A DNA stretch of 64,000 nucleotides from Aquanectria penicillioides. Taxonomy: Eukaryota; Ascomycota; Sordariomycetes; Hypocreales; Nectriaceae. Every line of letters begins with the position of its first letter. The first letter of the stretch is position 1. Below, one piece after another: positions 40,189 to 51,700 of this stretch. A model generated the notes under the pieces. The model made no database searches. It was not told the DNA's origin and saw only the letters and a list, made by a program, of their open reading frames with translations. Position numbers and translations under genes: made by a program. The DNA lies in the NCBI GenBank assembly GCA_003415625.1, contig PYIU01000001.1:6202210-6266209 (forward strand), given 5' to 3'.

Positions 40189-41204
40189 GCAGACCGACCA
40201 TGTGCACGAGCCTAAGCTTGTCCACGTTGCGCACAAGGCTCGTAGTCGTTTCTCATGACGGCCCAATCGCAGAGCGCGGCGAAAGTCGAGCAATGGGAGC
40301 GGGTCAGGCATTTTTTTCTTCCTTCTTTTTTGCAGGTCTTGCAGCGGCTCTTGAAGGAAAAGACAGAGAGAAACGCACCGGGCTTGCAGCTGAAGAGCAG
40401 CTACTCCATAAATGGACCAGGGAGGGGGGCGTTTAATCAAGGGCCCCCCTCCCCCCCCCCCAAGGGTTGTGAGGTGGAGGCGGGAGTTGGTGATGGTGAT
40501 AATGCTGGGAACGGAGCGAGTGTTTTACTAAGTTATGGTTACTATGAGCGCGTACGGGCACTATGCACCCTCTTTCAGCCCTGCGCGCTGGCGGGTGGGC
40601 TGTGCTGCGCTGGCGTTGGCCTAAACTGCCCAGGGTCTGGCGTCGACGGGGGGAAAAAAAAGTGTACTACTACAGCACAGTACAGTGCATATATGTGCTA
40701 TGTAACTTACCATGGCATGCAGGACCGGGGGGGCGTTGTGTGTGCCGGCATGGCACGGCATGGCGATGGAGACCCGGAGAGATGTGGTTGAGATCAACGC
40801 CGGTCCCGTGGCCCACACACGCTCGCTCGCTCGCTCGCTATTGTCAGAGTCTCTCTGTGGATGTGGATCACGACCATGTCCCAGCCAAGCCTCCGAGCTG
40901 GGTTCTAGGTTTCTGCCTTGCGCCCTTGGGCCGTGTCCATGAGTTTCCCTGTATCTCTCTCACTCTCTCTTCCTCTTCTCTAGGCCGCTGCCACTGCTTT
41001 TGCGTGCCAGCCAAGACGCTTAGCTTAGATAGGCCGTGTAGTAGCATCGGCAGCTGTAGCTAGTGCTTGGGGTTGACCAGATGCTGGCAGCTGCTCCAGC
41101 ACCACCCTCCAGACACATAAGAAGGGCCCATCCACCCCCATCCCCTATCCCCTCCCAATTGCTCCAGACGACAAGACAAGTTTGATAGATACCGTCTGCT
41201 TTGA

Positions 41205-41229
41205 AAGAGAGAGAGAGAGAGAGAGAGAA
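41205..41229. repeat. Dinucleotide microsatellite (GA)n upstream of the MARVEL gene
   Basis: About twelve GA units, 165 bp upstream of the start codon at 41393, in the probable promoter or leader. Confidence 0.85.
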
Positions 41230-41318
41230 CTGGTCCGTGTTTGACCGTTGCCAAGTTGCAGACACTTCGACTAATACTTATTCATCCATCCAGTGTAAAC
41301 ATCACTTACACTCACTCA

Positions 41319-41340
41319 CAACACAACACAACACAACACA
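41319..41340. repeat. (ACACA)n leader repeat
   Basis: CACAA units in the probable 5' leader, 50-75 bp upstream of the start codon at 41393. CA-rich leaders are common in strongly expressed fungal genes. Confidence 0.75.
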
Positions 41341-41392
41341 TACCGCCTTAAACTTACACGACAAGTCGTCTTCTCTCCAAGACCTTCACACA

Positions 41393-42202
41393 ATGTCAAC
41401 CACCACCGGTACTCAGGGCCTCACCGCCACTGGCGTCCCTGCCATGCCCTTCTGGCTCACTATCCTCCGAGGCGTCATTATCGTCTTCTCCCTCGGTGTC
41501 CTCATCGCCGCCGCCTACAACATCTCCCTCTTTGGCGGCTACGGAGTCTACCTGTCTGGCTACACTGGCCCCGCCGGCTTCCTCATCTTCGATGTAAGTC
41601 CTCACAAACACCACTCACCACCTTGAACCCAAACTTCCTCTTCCCTTTTCATACACTCTTTTTTCTTTGTTTTTGTCAATTCACTGACTTGAACCTCCTC
41701 CTCTAGTCCATCTTCACCTGGATCATCCTCGGCTGCATGCTCGCCTCTGAGTTCTTCGCTCCCCAGCTCTACATCCGCATTGCCTTCATCGGTGCCCTCA
41801 TCCTCAGCGCCATCTTCTGGCTCTCTGCCTGGGCCTGGGCCGCCTCTGTTGCCTCCGCCTTCTTCGGCATCTACGACGACTACTACATCTACGCGGGCAC
41901 CTTCAACGCCTACGGTGCCTCCATGGCCGCTGGCGCTGCCCTTGGTGCTGCTACCTGGTAAGCAGACCCCCCCCCCCCCCCGGAACATGTCCCCCTCTCT
42001 TGCACGCCCGTAAGTGCTTTAGTATTTCGAGAGCGAGAGCTGACGCTGCGGCAACAATAGGGTCATGATCATCGTCCTCATCGTCTTCTTCGTCCGCTCC
42101 AGCATGGCCTCTCCCCAGAACCAGACCTACCCTCCCCAGAACGAGAACCAAGCAGAGCTCGCCGAGACCAAGCCTCCCCAGGCTCCCCAGCCCATGCCTT
42201 AA
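41393..42202 (+). CDS. Four-helix MARVEL-like membrane protein
   Basis: Three exons, 41393-41593, 41707-41957 and 42061-42202, give 197 residues. Intron 1 is 113 bp (GTAAGT..CTCTAG); intron 2 is 103 bp, starts GTAAGC and contains a run of 15 C. Four membrane helices are seen: FWLTILRGVIIVFSLGVLIA, GPAGFLIFDSIFTWIILGCM, IRIAFIGALILSAIFWLSAW, and AAGAALGAATWVMIIVLIVF, whose codons span the last splice site. Arg before helix 1 and a cytosolic, Pro/Gln-rich tail ending QAPQPMP are typical of fungal MARVEL proteins, which sit in plasma membrane or vesicles. The function of this one is not known to me. The CA-rich leader and strong codon bias suggest high expression. Confidence 0.88.
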
Positions 42203-42702
42203 ATGGAGTGAAATTGAACGGAAACAACAAAAAAGACCTCCGTTTAGAAAGTGCCTTGGGATGAGCCCGTAGAAATCATCAACGCTAATCACGGATACCC
42301 TGACGGATGAAAGAGTCAATTGGGGAGTTAGGTTTGGCTTCTTTCGCACGAAGGAAATGGCGACGTAGGAATGACGTTAATGGATGAGGTGTTGACCCTC
42401 TTTTTGGATCACTTTGGGGGCACATGTCGATAGTCCCCCCATTTCTCATTTTTTTTTCTCATTTTTTTTTGATACCACTTCAATTACTTCTCTTTTCTGC
42501 TCTATTACAATCCAGATGTTATTCTGACCATTTCTTCTGATGCTCGCTTCCCATGTCTCGATGCTTCCCAAAGCAGCCTCTTTTTCTACCCATCATGTTA
42601 TTTCCCATCGCTAATAAAACTCCCATATCAGATCCCCGAGGCCGGAGACGAATCGTTGCGGTTCTCCTTGCGCGCCTGTTCCCAAACATCAGTCACTCTT
42701 CA
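42203..42702. other. Convergent 3' flanks of the MARVEL and bZIP-like genes
   Basis: 500 bp, T-rich around 42450-42480. No gene seen. The bZIP-like gene may extend a little into it if its 3' end is spliced differently. Confidence 0.4.
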
Positions 42703-43693
42703 TCAATGGAGGCCCGCCTTGTCTGGGTTAGATGGGGGGAGGTGCTGATCACATACCGCTCGCGCTCGATTCCGTTCTGCCCGCTTGTTCGACTCGAGCC
42801 TTTTTCGTTCGAGCTCGTTGGCTTCGTCGACGGTTGCGACGTGGGCCTCAATCTCCTTGACCATGTTATCCTTGATCTGGCGCGGCACCATATCCCAGTC
42901 CTTGGCCGACGCCCCAAGGGCCATGGCCCGCATCCGCCACCAACAGAGCTCGGCGTGGTGGTTATTAAGCATTCTGCGAGTGTTCTCTAGGGCCTCCAGA
43001 CGCTTTTGGCGGGATTTTTTGGCAGCGAGGTTGTTTCGCTCACGCTCAATGCGCTGGTTCTCGGCTGCGATCCGGTTGTTCTCGGACTCGATTGTTAGTC
43101 GCTGCTCCGGGGTGATGCCCTCCGGAAAGTCCAACCACTCCTCCGTCTGCGGCTTGGGGGCAAGTCGGCGATGGTGGAAGGTGGGAGGGCTGGGGCACTG
43201 GCAGTTTGGCGGTTGTACTCGACCGTCATCTCAGTCTCCCGGCGCTGGAGCTCGTTGATGTGGACGCTGCCTGGGATGGCGAGACCAGCTGCTTCCATTG
43301 ACGCACCTCTAATGCGAGCATCGGCAAAGCTGGATCGCCGCCCGTGAGTCGGGGGCGTCTGGATAACGAACTCCATTGGGGATGATTGTTGCCCAGCATT
43401 GGAGTAGTCGACTTGGGGGACGCTTGAGGCGGTGTCGTAACTGGCTGTGGAAGAGCCAGGAGAAAGGCACCGTTCGTGCGATATGGGACCTGTTGCTGCA
43501 TCGGCACTGGGTTATGTCGAACCCGCTTCTGAGGACGCTCGTTGGTCTGCATGCTTTGTTCTGACTCGGCAGTGAACTCTGAGGGCTCGGGGCTTGGGCT
43601 CTCAATGTATTTGGGCCGCTTCCGGTCCCGTTGGGGCCTCATATTGGCTTGGGACTGGGATTCGTCCGCAGCGGCAGCCTTGAACTTCGTCAT
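42703..43693 (-). CDS. bZIP-like nuclear protein, splicing unresolved
   Basis: Three coding-looking blocks lie in shifted frames, so at least two introns are needed that I could not place. Block 1 starts at ATG 43693 (MTKFKAAAADES) with basic, Ser/Pro-rich sequence. Block 2, about 43560-43230, reads SYDTASSVPQVDYSNAGQQS and HGRRSSFADARIRGA. Block 3, about 43225-42703, reads RRLAPKPQTEEWLDFPEG. Block 3 carries the bZIP basic signature NNLAAKKSR at 43035-43009 (N-x2-AA-x2-S-R), inside a highly charged coiled coil. Leucines follow every seven residues at the a position, but the d positions are Thr, His and Trp, so the zipper is atypical. GTATGT at 42748 could open a last intron, but only very short acceptors follow. 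Likely a transcription factor of unknown targets. Confidence 0.55.
43009..43035 (-). other. bZIP basic-region signature
   Basis: Encodes NNLAAKKSR, which fits the bZIP DNA-contact pattern N-x-x-A-A-x-x-S-R. It is followed by QKR and leucines spaced by seven. Confidence 0.65.
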
Positions 43694-45797
43694 CGTGCGA
43701 GGCCGAGGGCGGCGATGACTGACTGATGCAGGGAGGACAGCTTTCCAATAGGAGACTTCAAAAAGGGAGATGAGATGAGTTTGCTGGGTCAACTGACGCA
43801 AAGTTTGGTGCGGATGGACAGGTATGACCAGGTCAGCGGGTGGAGATGTTGTGACGATGGGGGAGGGAGGAAGGAGAAGAGAAGCGAAGGTTGCGTGTGT
43901 GTGAAGAAGGGAATTTATGCTGTCACGCAGCGAGGTCGTTCCGCTCGAGAGGCTTTTGTGTTGAATGAAACAGGCAAGAAATGGCAACAGCAAACTGCAG
44001 ACGAGGCCTACGCGTGCTCAAGTGTGAATGCAAAGGAGTGCTCAAGGACAGCAAAGTGCAAAGGGAGATGATTCATATGAATAGGCGGAACGATCAAGTA
44101 GGAGCACGAGGGTCTGCGCGGTAATTCCCCCCCAGAGAAGAGCGGCTGTCTATTGTTCTGTGAATAAGGAATGGTGTTGACGACGGCAACAATACTGATC
44201 CGGGCCTTGTTAGCATGGCTCTGATTCACAGGTAACCGAACAATGTTTGCCAACGTCAGCTGCCCCCCTCCACGGGCACTGACTGAGCCAGGCAGGGGAG
44301 CGTGGGCTTTTCTCCGCCTTGACCGAAGACTTGTCTTTGGCGGTGAATAGATACGATATGCATCTCGTTAAGGGGCTTTCTATTGAGGACGTCCGCTTGT
44401 GATGTCATTGTGATGCGGGCTGCAAGGTGTAAAATGGCATTGTCAGGCGTGACAATAGCATCACCAGTGGGGGTACTGGGGGGTACTGGGATCACTTTGG
44501 CGAGATTTGAGGCTGTTGCCTGGAAACGTGGTCGGGGAATGCATCGCTCTGGCGTTTTAGATTTGGGGGTCACTTTGAATCCAAAGACGCTATGGTTATG
44601 AATCACGAATTATCGCAACACTCTGGTGAACAAATTGGCAAAGGCCCCCATCTTTCTTACTGACACCCACCAAGGAGATACTGTAGATAGATGCACCAAA
44701 CATTCGATAAATTACACCCACCCTTCTGCGCCCCTGGCTCAGCCTCTCCGCGATCTTGTGCAACACAACCAAAAGAAAAGAGGGAGGGCAACAAAAACAA
44801 AGCTTTCTCGTCTGTCCTACCTCATCTTGCATTTTGCTCCCCCCACGTGAGGCGTCGAGGCGTCGAACCCCGCGCGCCCTGAATGTCGCTCCTCGATGTG
44901 TTCCTGCAGCTGGGTGCGCAAGCGCCGGATGCGAAATACGAACCGCCTTCGTGGGGGAGGCTGCGAAGGCGGCCAGTTGGGCAGAAACTCTAATCCAACT
45001 ACATGTTTGACTCTCTTCCCTGAGGGTCGTGACGATTTAATTGTGGATGAAATGGGCCAGCATAACATCGGTATGAGGTATTCTGACATTAGTGGCGCAT
45101 AATGTGCCCCTATGCTCATGGTGCAAGGGTATGAGGAACCTCATCTACAGGTACGTATCTCCATTAGAACGCACTGATGAGCCTCAACTCACAAATGTTA
45201 AATCAAACTTGAGCCATGGCCTCGACCAGGCAATTAACTATACATGCACTAAGATAATCACTCATGGTTGAAACATTTCCGTGTCTCATTCCTCATGGCA
45301 TCATGTATGCACGTAGAGCTACCAACCATACCGGTACCAAGATAAGCCCAAATTCCAAATCCAAAAAAACGAGGCCAAACCAAAAAAAAAAAAAGAAAGA
45401 AAAAATCCTATGAAAAAAAAGGTATCGCTTACAACCAGGGGATTTGTTGCTGAAACAATCAAAATACCCCAAAACAAAATCAGAGGAGACCAGGTGCCCG
45501 TAGAAACTCCCACAGAACGGCTGAACCTCAACCTGTACAAAACCTTACACAGCTGGATGCCAATATAAAGTAGACACCTTTGCTGCGATGCGAAGAGAAT
45601 CCCATACCCTATTCCCAACCCTGATTTCCCGTTTCCCATTTCCCGAGTCGCTCAGTTGTTCCTTAAACCCTGTTACAAAGCCCAATATTCATCGTCTCCC
45701 AGCCCAACTGGATTGGGGCATGAAGCAAATCACTTTTCCCAACCTCAAGGCAAAAGGTTCCGTGCACGCCGTTCATTGCTCTCATCCATATGCTCGC
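43694..45797. other. Intergenic region between the bZIP-like gene and xlnR
   Basis: 2.1 kb with no supported gene. Left part is upstream of the bZIP-like gene, right part is downstream of xlnR. A tRNA T-arm-like hairpin near 44855-44875 was rejected. A-rich runs lie at 45361-45420. Confidence 0.45.
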
Positions 45798-48745
45798 TTA
45801 TAATGCGAGTCCGGTGCCATCGCCGGTCCATCGATACAACGCCAGAAGCTCCCGTCGCCGTTGCTGCTGCTCTCCCAAGTCCTCCGGCACGCGGCCTCGA
45901 ACTTGCGCCAACGCGCTGCGCATTACTTTGCTGAATTTTCTCTGAAGGGAAAGGCGTCAGCTAAGTTGCGAGATGAAGGACAAAAGTGCCATACCTGATA
46001 CTCAGTACTTAACGTTACAACACACGCCTCGTGGGCCCGGACAATCGTCTCGCATGCTTTAGCTACGCTTGGCGATGCCTCCGATTGTAATTTATCCGCG
46101 ATTAAAAGTAAAAGGAACGACCCCTGAAGGAGATAAATACCGAAGAAGAAGGGCATAAACTCCAGTCCGGGGTCGAACTCGAGAATCTGGTTAATAGCCT
46201 CCGCAGCTGCAACTGCGTGGCTAGTAGCTGTAATGAATCCCTGGGACGAAATCCACAGATCTTCGTCATCCAGAAGATTGATAGGGTCCCATTTTCCCGC
46301 TAGCAAGATGTGCAAAACGTGCATAACATGAGTTCCATATGCAATGACGATGCGAGTCTGGATATCGCTCTCAGTCAAACGATTGGAGCCATTCGTGTGT
46401 ACTGAGTGAACTGATGGCGTGCGGATGTCATTGACAGCACCGTGCGGGTCACCGTTCTCGTTCAAAGGAGGGTCGGCCTTGTCATCCCCTGTTCTAGGTA
46501 GGTGCTTGCGCTCGAAGATGCTCAAGCTCTGCTCATAAGTCTCCAAGTGTCGACCAATCTCAGCCGTTTGCGCCTCCCATTCATGGGAGAGGCGAAACCC
46601 CAAACCAAACCGTGGGTGATTTTTGGCATGGTGTAGATCGACGATTTCGCCAAGGATGGTCATCAATGGCAAAAAATAACCGAAAATACTATGGCCCCGA
46701 CATTCGAACTGGGGTCCTCGGCCGCGGGAGTCGTCGGTGTGGAATCCCTCAGGGACAGAGTTCAGAAGAGTCGGGTCAGTGTTCGGGTTGGGGAATTGCC
46801 CAAAGTCACCGTTTTGCCACGCGTTGTCGTCCATGGGCTGCAGAAGGCCCTCGCATTCGATATCAAGCAAGAATAAAGGGCGATTGTAGCAGAGTGCCAA
46901 ATGTCTATCCACAATGTAGATAAGCCACCAGATTCGACGTCGCTCCTCTCGCTCTTCTTCGGTAACGTATCCTGTGCTATTGCGGTGAAGGTCGTGTTCA
47001 TCGCTGCCATCATTGTCCACATTTCCGTCATGGTTGGCTGGGGGTGGGCTGGGTGGAAGCTCCCGCCCGAGTTTCAACTCGCGGGCCAGAGACCAGGCGG
47101 CATTCCACCACCGCAGACTCGCGCCTTTGTATTCGCTGGCCGAGACAACCACTGCCAAATGGATGTAGGTGATCATATCATCCAGACTCCCTGCCGCGCC
47201 AAACGGGCCAGATTCTCCAGTCAAGGCATCCAAACTAATGGTACCAGGCATGGCCACGCCAAGGCCACCAAGTGCAACTCCGTCGGCGACAGGACTTGGG
47301 GCGTCGCCAGAGGTCGTATGGATGAGAGGTTTGAGAAGGCATACGGTCAACTCCAAAAGTTTCTGGCATGTCTTAGCCCTGGCTGAGGGTGCCGTTGCGA
47401 GGAAGGAGGCATCGCTAGTTTGCGCAGCTACCCAGAGCATGCTCGCAAGAAGGGCTGGTGTACAGTGCCGTGGTTTTGTCGGATGGAGGAAAGACCTCTT
47501 GCGTAGGACAAACCCCAAGACATAGGGTGACATGGGGTGCATTTGTGCAGACGATGATGATTGAAAGTACAGGTCCACAAGATCGCAAGCCAAAGAAACA
47601 GGTATAATGTTGTTAAGATGGGGCACTATAGGCTCGAGGACCGGGTATCGAAGTTTGGTGTTGCTGTAGTTGGGTTGGGCGACATGTGTTTGGAACTGGG
47701 CAGGAGGTGAAGCCATGGAGATCCCCCAGCCAGGAGATGTTCCACTTCCCATCTGATACCCAAGCGGACTATTTCCCATGCGGAACCCGGCGTTATTCGA
47801 AAAGTTTGGTGGGCTCTGGGCCTGCATTGCATAAGCCAAATCAGGATAATTAGACATGCTGTTTCGCCCATTGGCATAAGCTTGATGGCTTAGACCTGAG
47901 CCATCCAAACCCTGGGGGTCGTAGTTGTGTGGCACCGCGCCGAAGCCGTTGAGATCGATACCCGCCGTGTTATCTAGGTGTTCTCCGTCGAGGGCGGAAG
48001 GTCCTGCGAGATGGGATTGCTCATTCATTTCACCCAATCTGTCAAGATTATCCAACCCCTGGTTTTGTCGCATTGCATCATCGCTCGGGTCAGCCATAGA
48101 CTTTTCGCCGAGGCTTTGGTGCCGTCCTGAGATGGCCTGCTGTTGTGAAGAGTTATTCAAGGCTTCGTGTCGGTTCTCATTAGCCTGGCTGCCCTCGACT
48201 CCTAAATTGTCGACATGCCCATTTTGCCCAGGTATTGAAGCAGCGGCCGCAGCCTGAGCTGCGGCTTGTTGGGCGAGTTCCTTTCTTGAAGCCTTGCCTC
48301 GTTTCTTTCTTTCCCTAATATACTCGCATCCCAACCCAAATTCTATTAGAGTCAGCGATTGATCAAGTCTCATGATGATTGACTTTTGAGTCCTACCTAT
48401 GCAGTGAGCACAAGGATGTTGGCCATCGCATTTTGTTCGTAACTGATTACACTGGTCGCATGCGCGACTGATTCTTCTCCTGATAGGACCAGAGGTCCCT
48501 GCTGTCCTAACGTTTGGTCCATAAGGATGTTGCCGGTGCTTCGCTGGAGGGCCAGTCCTCGCAAGATGTGCATTTGGGACACCACCAGGCTGTGGTAAAT
48601 GCTGGAGAGGGTACTGGGAACCTTGGCCTAGGTTGTCGAGACCGTTTGTTTGCAGCTGGGTTTGCACCCCGTGTCCATCAGGCGCCAGGGAAGAGGATGA
48701 AATGTTTTGGTAGGGGGAAAAGCGTTGAAGAGGGTTGGACAACAT
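45798..48745 (-). CDS. xlnR: XlnR/Xyr1, activator of xylanase and cellulase genes
   Basis: Zn2Cys6 activator that, in other ascomycetes, turns on xylanases, cellulases and D-xylose use and binds GGCTAA-type sites. Exons 48745-48397, 48342-45995 and 45941-45798 give 946 residues, the family length. I start at [14 protein letters not shown] as in orthologues; an upstream in-frame ATG at 48829 would add 28 residues. The zinc cluster is residues 96-122 ([18 protein letters not shown]), with an intron between Cys5 and Cys6 that restores [11 protein letters not shown]. Then [15 protein letters not shown], a Gln/Asn-rich linker, and the fungal_trans domain ([53 protein letters not shown]). The 53 bp last intron joins STEYQ to [20 protein letters not shown] and the conserved end [13 protein letters not shown]. 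Usually controlled by carbon source and CreA/Cre1 repression. Confidence 0.95.
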
Positions 48746-51700
48746 CTCGTCTGCGCCTTGGTCTCTCGCCCAACGATTTGGAACTTGGGGGTAAAGGATA
48801 GAGCTGGTAGCTCTTGATGGCGTCAACATATGGATCAGAATACAGTATCGTCATCAAGGCTTGGACGAACTGACAATGTAAACTTGAGGCCAAACGCACC
48901 CTCACTCCGAGGGGAGAGAGAAGAGAAATTTTTAATATTATCCTGAACCCACCAGGCTTGGGAGTCAGGCCTGAAGCTTCACCTTTGTGGTTGAAGGTCC
49001 CAGTGCTCAAAGCCGTGACAGGGTCTATGGTGAAGGGGGTCAGCTTTAACTCCTCCAGGCAGAAGTAGCCGTTTGCGGGGAAGGATGGAGAGATGCCAGG
49101 GGGGGCGACTCTGAAGTAGCCTCGCGCACCAATAGAAGACGAAAAGGGAGGGCGTAAGATCAACACAGGACAGTTACCACGCGGCACGGTGGTGGTGAAG
49201 GAGGGGCTGAGGGTTGGCGTTTGAGCAAGTCTATGATCCCACGAACGCAACGGCAACCAAGGTAGCCGAGATTTGATTCGGAAGCTGGAACATTCCGGGT
49301 CTTTGAGGGAGATGTGACGGCAAGCGCGTGTAAGAGAGAGTAGGGCACGGGAGAGGCAAGAGTCGGGGCGGAGATGTGACATAACATGTATATCCGACGA
49401 GAAGTGGAGGAGAGAGAGAAACGTACCACGATGTTGTCGCTCAGAGATCTCTGCTACTGGTGCGCAAGGCACCGCTGTTTCTGCAGCAGAGATTTGTTTC
49501 CACTGGGAAAAATGTTATGTTGCTGCTCTCGAGAATAGTCGGCCCCAGGGCAGTAGTAGCACTTAGCCGTAGACTGTGCTCAGGTGTCGCTGGTGGTGCC
49601 AGGAGTTACTGTCCCTAATGTCTCTACCGCTTTCAGAGACAAAAAGGAAGTGCTGTCCTCAACAAAGGGGGGAATTGCCAAGATTCCTTCCGTCGCAGTC
49701 CGTGAAAGGATATGGCGATGGAGGCGAAGTGGAGGTGAGTGATGTCAGGTCAGGTCGGTCAGACGAGCGCAAGCCTCAGTCTCGTCTCGGACGTCGCTGC
49801 AGAGTCCGGGGCGCAGTGGCGTCGTGTCCCTGATGTACGCATAGACAATGGATTGGAAGCTGATGGTCGACGCCGTGCAAATGGTCAATTGGTTCGAGCG
49901 GTTAAGAGCGCGCGCAGAAGGATCAAAACTTCGAAACTGACTGGCGCACGTACACGGGCGCTGCGCGACGGGTGATGGCGGGTTGGGTGAGGGGGAAGAA
50001 CGGCTCTTTTTTGCTCTGGGGCAGTCCCTTAGCAGCTCGTGACCGGGAGCCAGGGGCCCGAATCTAGGCCTGTAGGGGAAGACTCTGTGGTTCTGAGCGC
50101 TGGCACCTACCGAATGGGTCGCTTATTACGGAGTAGTGAGTCCCTAGCCCCAAGCTTGGGAGCGAGGTCCCGCCGAAGGTGGGTTGATGGGCAGATGTGG
50201 AGGAGCGGAGGTGGAGGTTTGCATGGGGTGTCACCCGTACAGCATGGGATGATAGACGAATAAAAGTCTCAATCATCGCGATTGTTCATCTTCTTGATAT
50301 AAATGAAGCCCAACTTCAACAACACGTACTTAGAGTACGAATGCCATCTCAAAAAAAAAAAAAATGGGGGGCGGGCCCGAGACCGTATCCCGAGACAGAT
50401 GCGTCTCGATATTGAATGCTCCTCGGCCACCCGAGGCTATAGGACTGACTTGACATCAAAGACTTAGCGTTGCCAGGGGTCTGTCAAGAGGTGGCCGAGG
50501 TGGAGAATCAGATGGGCAGCGAAATCCCGTCCACATGGCCTCAGCTGTCTCCAACACGGACAAGGAGCTATGGACCCTGGCTTATTCTGGGGCACCTGGG
50601 GTATAGAGATGAGCGAGATTGGAAATGATGGCACCCGAGCTGCGTCTCAAGCAACTTGTGAGGGTGTGAGACAGCTGGTCCAGAACCACAACTCCCCTTT
50701 CGACTGGAATCCTTCGATTTCTCCAGAGATGCCGTTTACCATCAACGGTTTGTCTTAGCGTAATCGGCGAATCACGATGGGAGACGGTGTCAGTGTGTCA
50801 GACCCGACTCGGGAGGCATCCAACCTTGTTCACAAACCTCACTCTCCGGAACATGCACGAGGCCGCATTTACATCTCCGGATACCGAGTTCCAGCCGACT
50901 GTGGCTGTTCATGTCTGTGATTCTGCGCGTCAAAACGGGATAGCCGCTGACATTGAAGGATCTGGCATGTGTGGACAGATCGCATGGCATCCAGCACACC
51001 CATTTGGCTTTTCAGGCGTCATGATTTGAAATTGCTGGGCTGGGTAGTGCAATGACTCGGCCACATCTATCCGTATAGTCTAAACGATGAGTTGGCGACA
51101 GTAACACACCCTATAATTCTGGTGCCGCCGTGCCACCGCGCCACACTTCGCCAATTGGGCCAGAGCCTTGTTCCCCGGTGTCGAGGGCTCGGCCGGAGAC
51201 TCGGGCGTGCGGGCCACACCTCAACCCGGCCGCCGGTGGTTCATGCTGACGTTGGCGTTGGTGACGACGCGAGGGGGTTGGCAGAGGAGGAGTGTGGCAA
51301 TGATGGCTGAAGGACGAGTCGCTGCGTCACCGCTTATGGATTCGTGTCTGTTTGGCGGTTAGCAGGCCACGGACATCCGTAGACGCCCTCGAAATGAATG
51401 ATCTGCTCCTCCGGCGGGGTGGAGGCGGAGGATGGGGATGTGTCTGTCGCCCACATGCAACTACCAGGTAACGGATGCGGGTGGAGAATGCACTCGAGTC
51501 TCAAAAAGGCTGACATACCGAAGAACTCCCCCGGTCACCACCAACCCTAATTGCTGTCCCCGGATTTTCATGATTTAGTGGGGATCCGGGACTCTGCTGA
51601 GATGCAGCAGGACCTGGGCATCTAGGGCGCGATGCGGTCCCTGCCGTGGCATACTAGAAGTTTGCGAACTAGTTGGTTGTGCCTCCTGGGCTGAAGTTGG

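Larger units (their letters stand above)
36564..41392. other. Gene-poor, microsatellite-rich region
   Basis: 4.8 kb with no supported gene. It holds at least six simple-sequence tracts in both C/T- and A/G-rich forms, several poly-G or poly-C runs (for example near 37788, 38510 and 40449), and only short chance frames. The right end carries the MARVEL gene promoter and a CA-rich leader. A long non-coding transcript or a long promoter is possible but not shown by sequence. Confidence 0.5.

Noticed and set aside
41602..41988. 128-codon frame antisense to the MARVEL gene
   Set aside because: It overlaps an intron and exon of a clear gene on the other strand and has only Gly/Glu/Asp-rich sequence.
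44855..44875. tRNA-like T arm on the minus strand
   Set aside because: A five-pair stem with a TTCGA loop is present, but no matching acceptor stem, D arm or anticodon arm at the needed distances.
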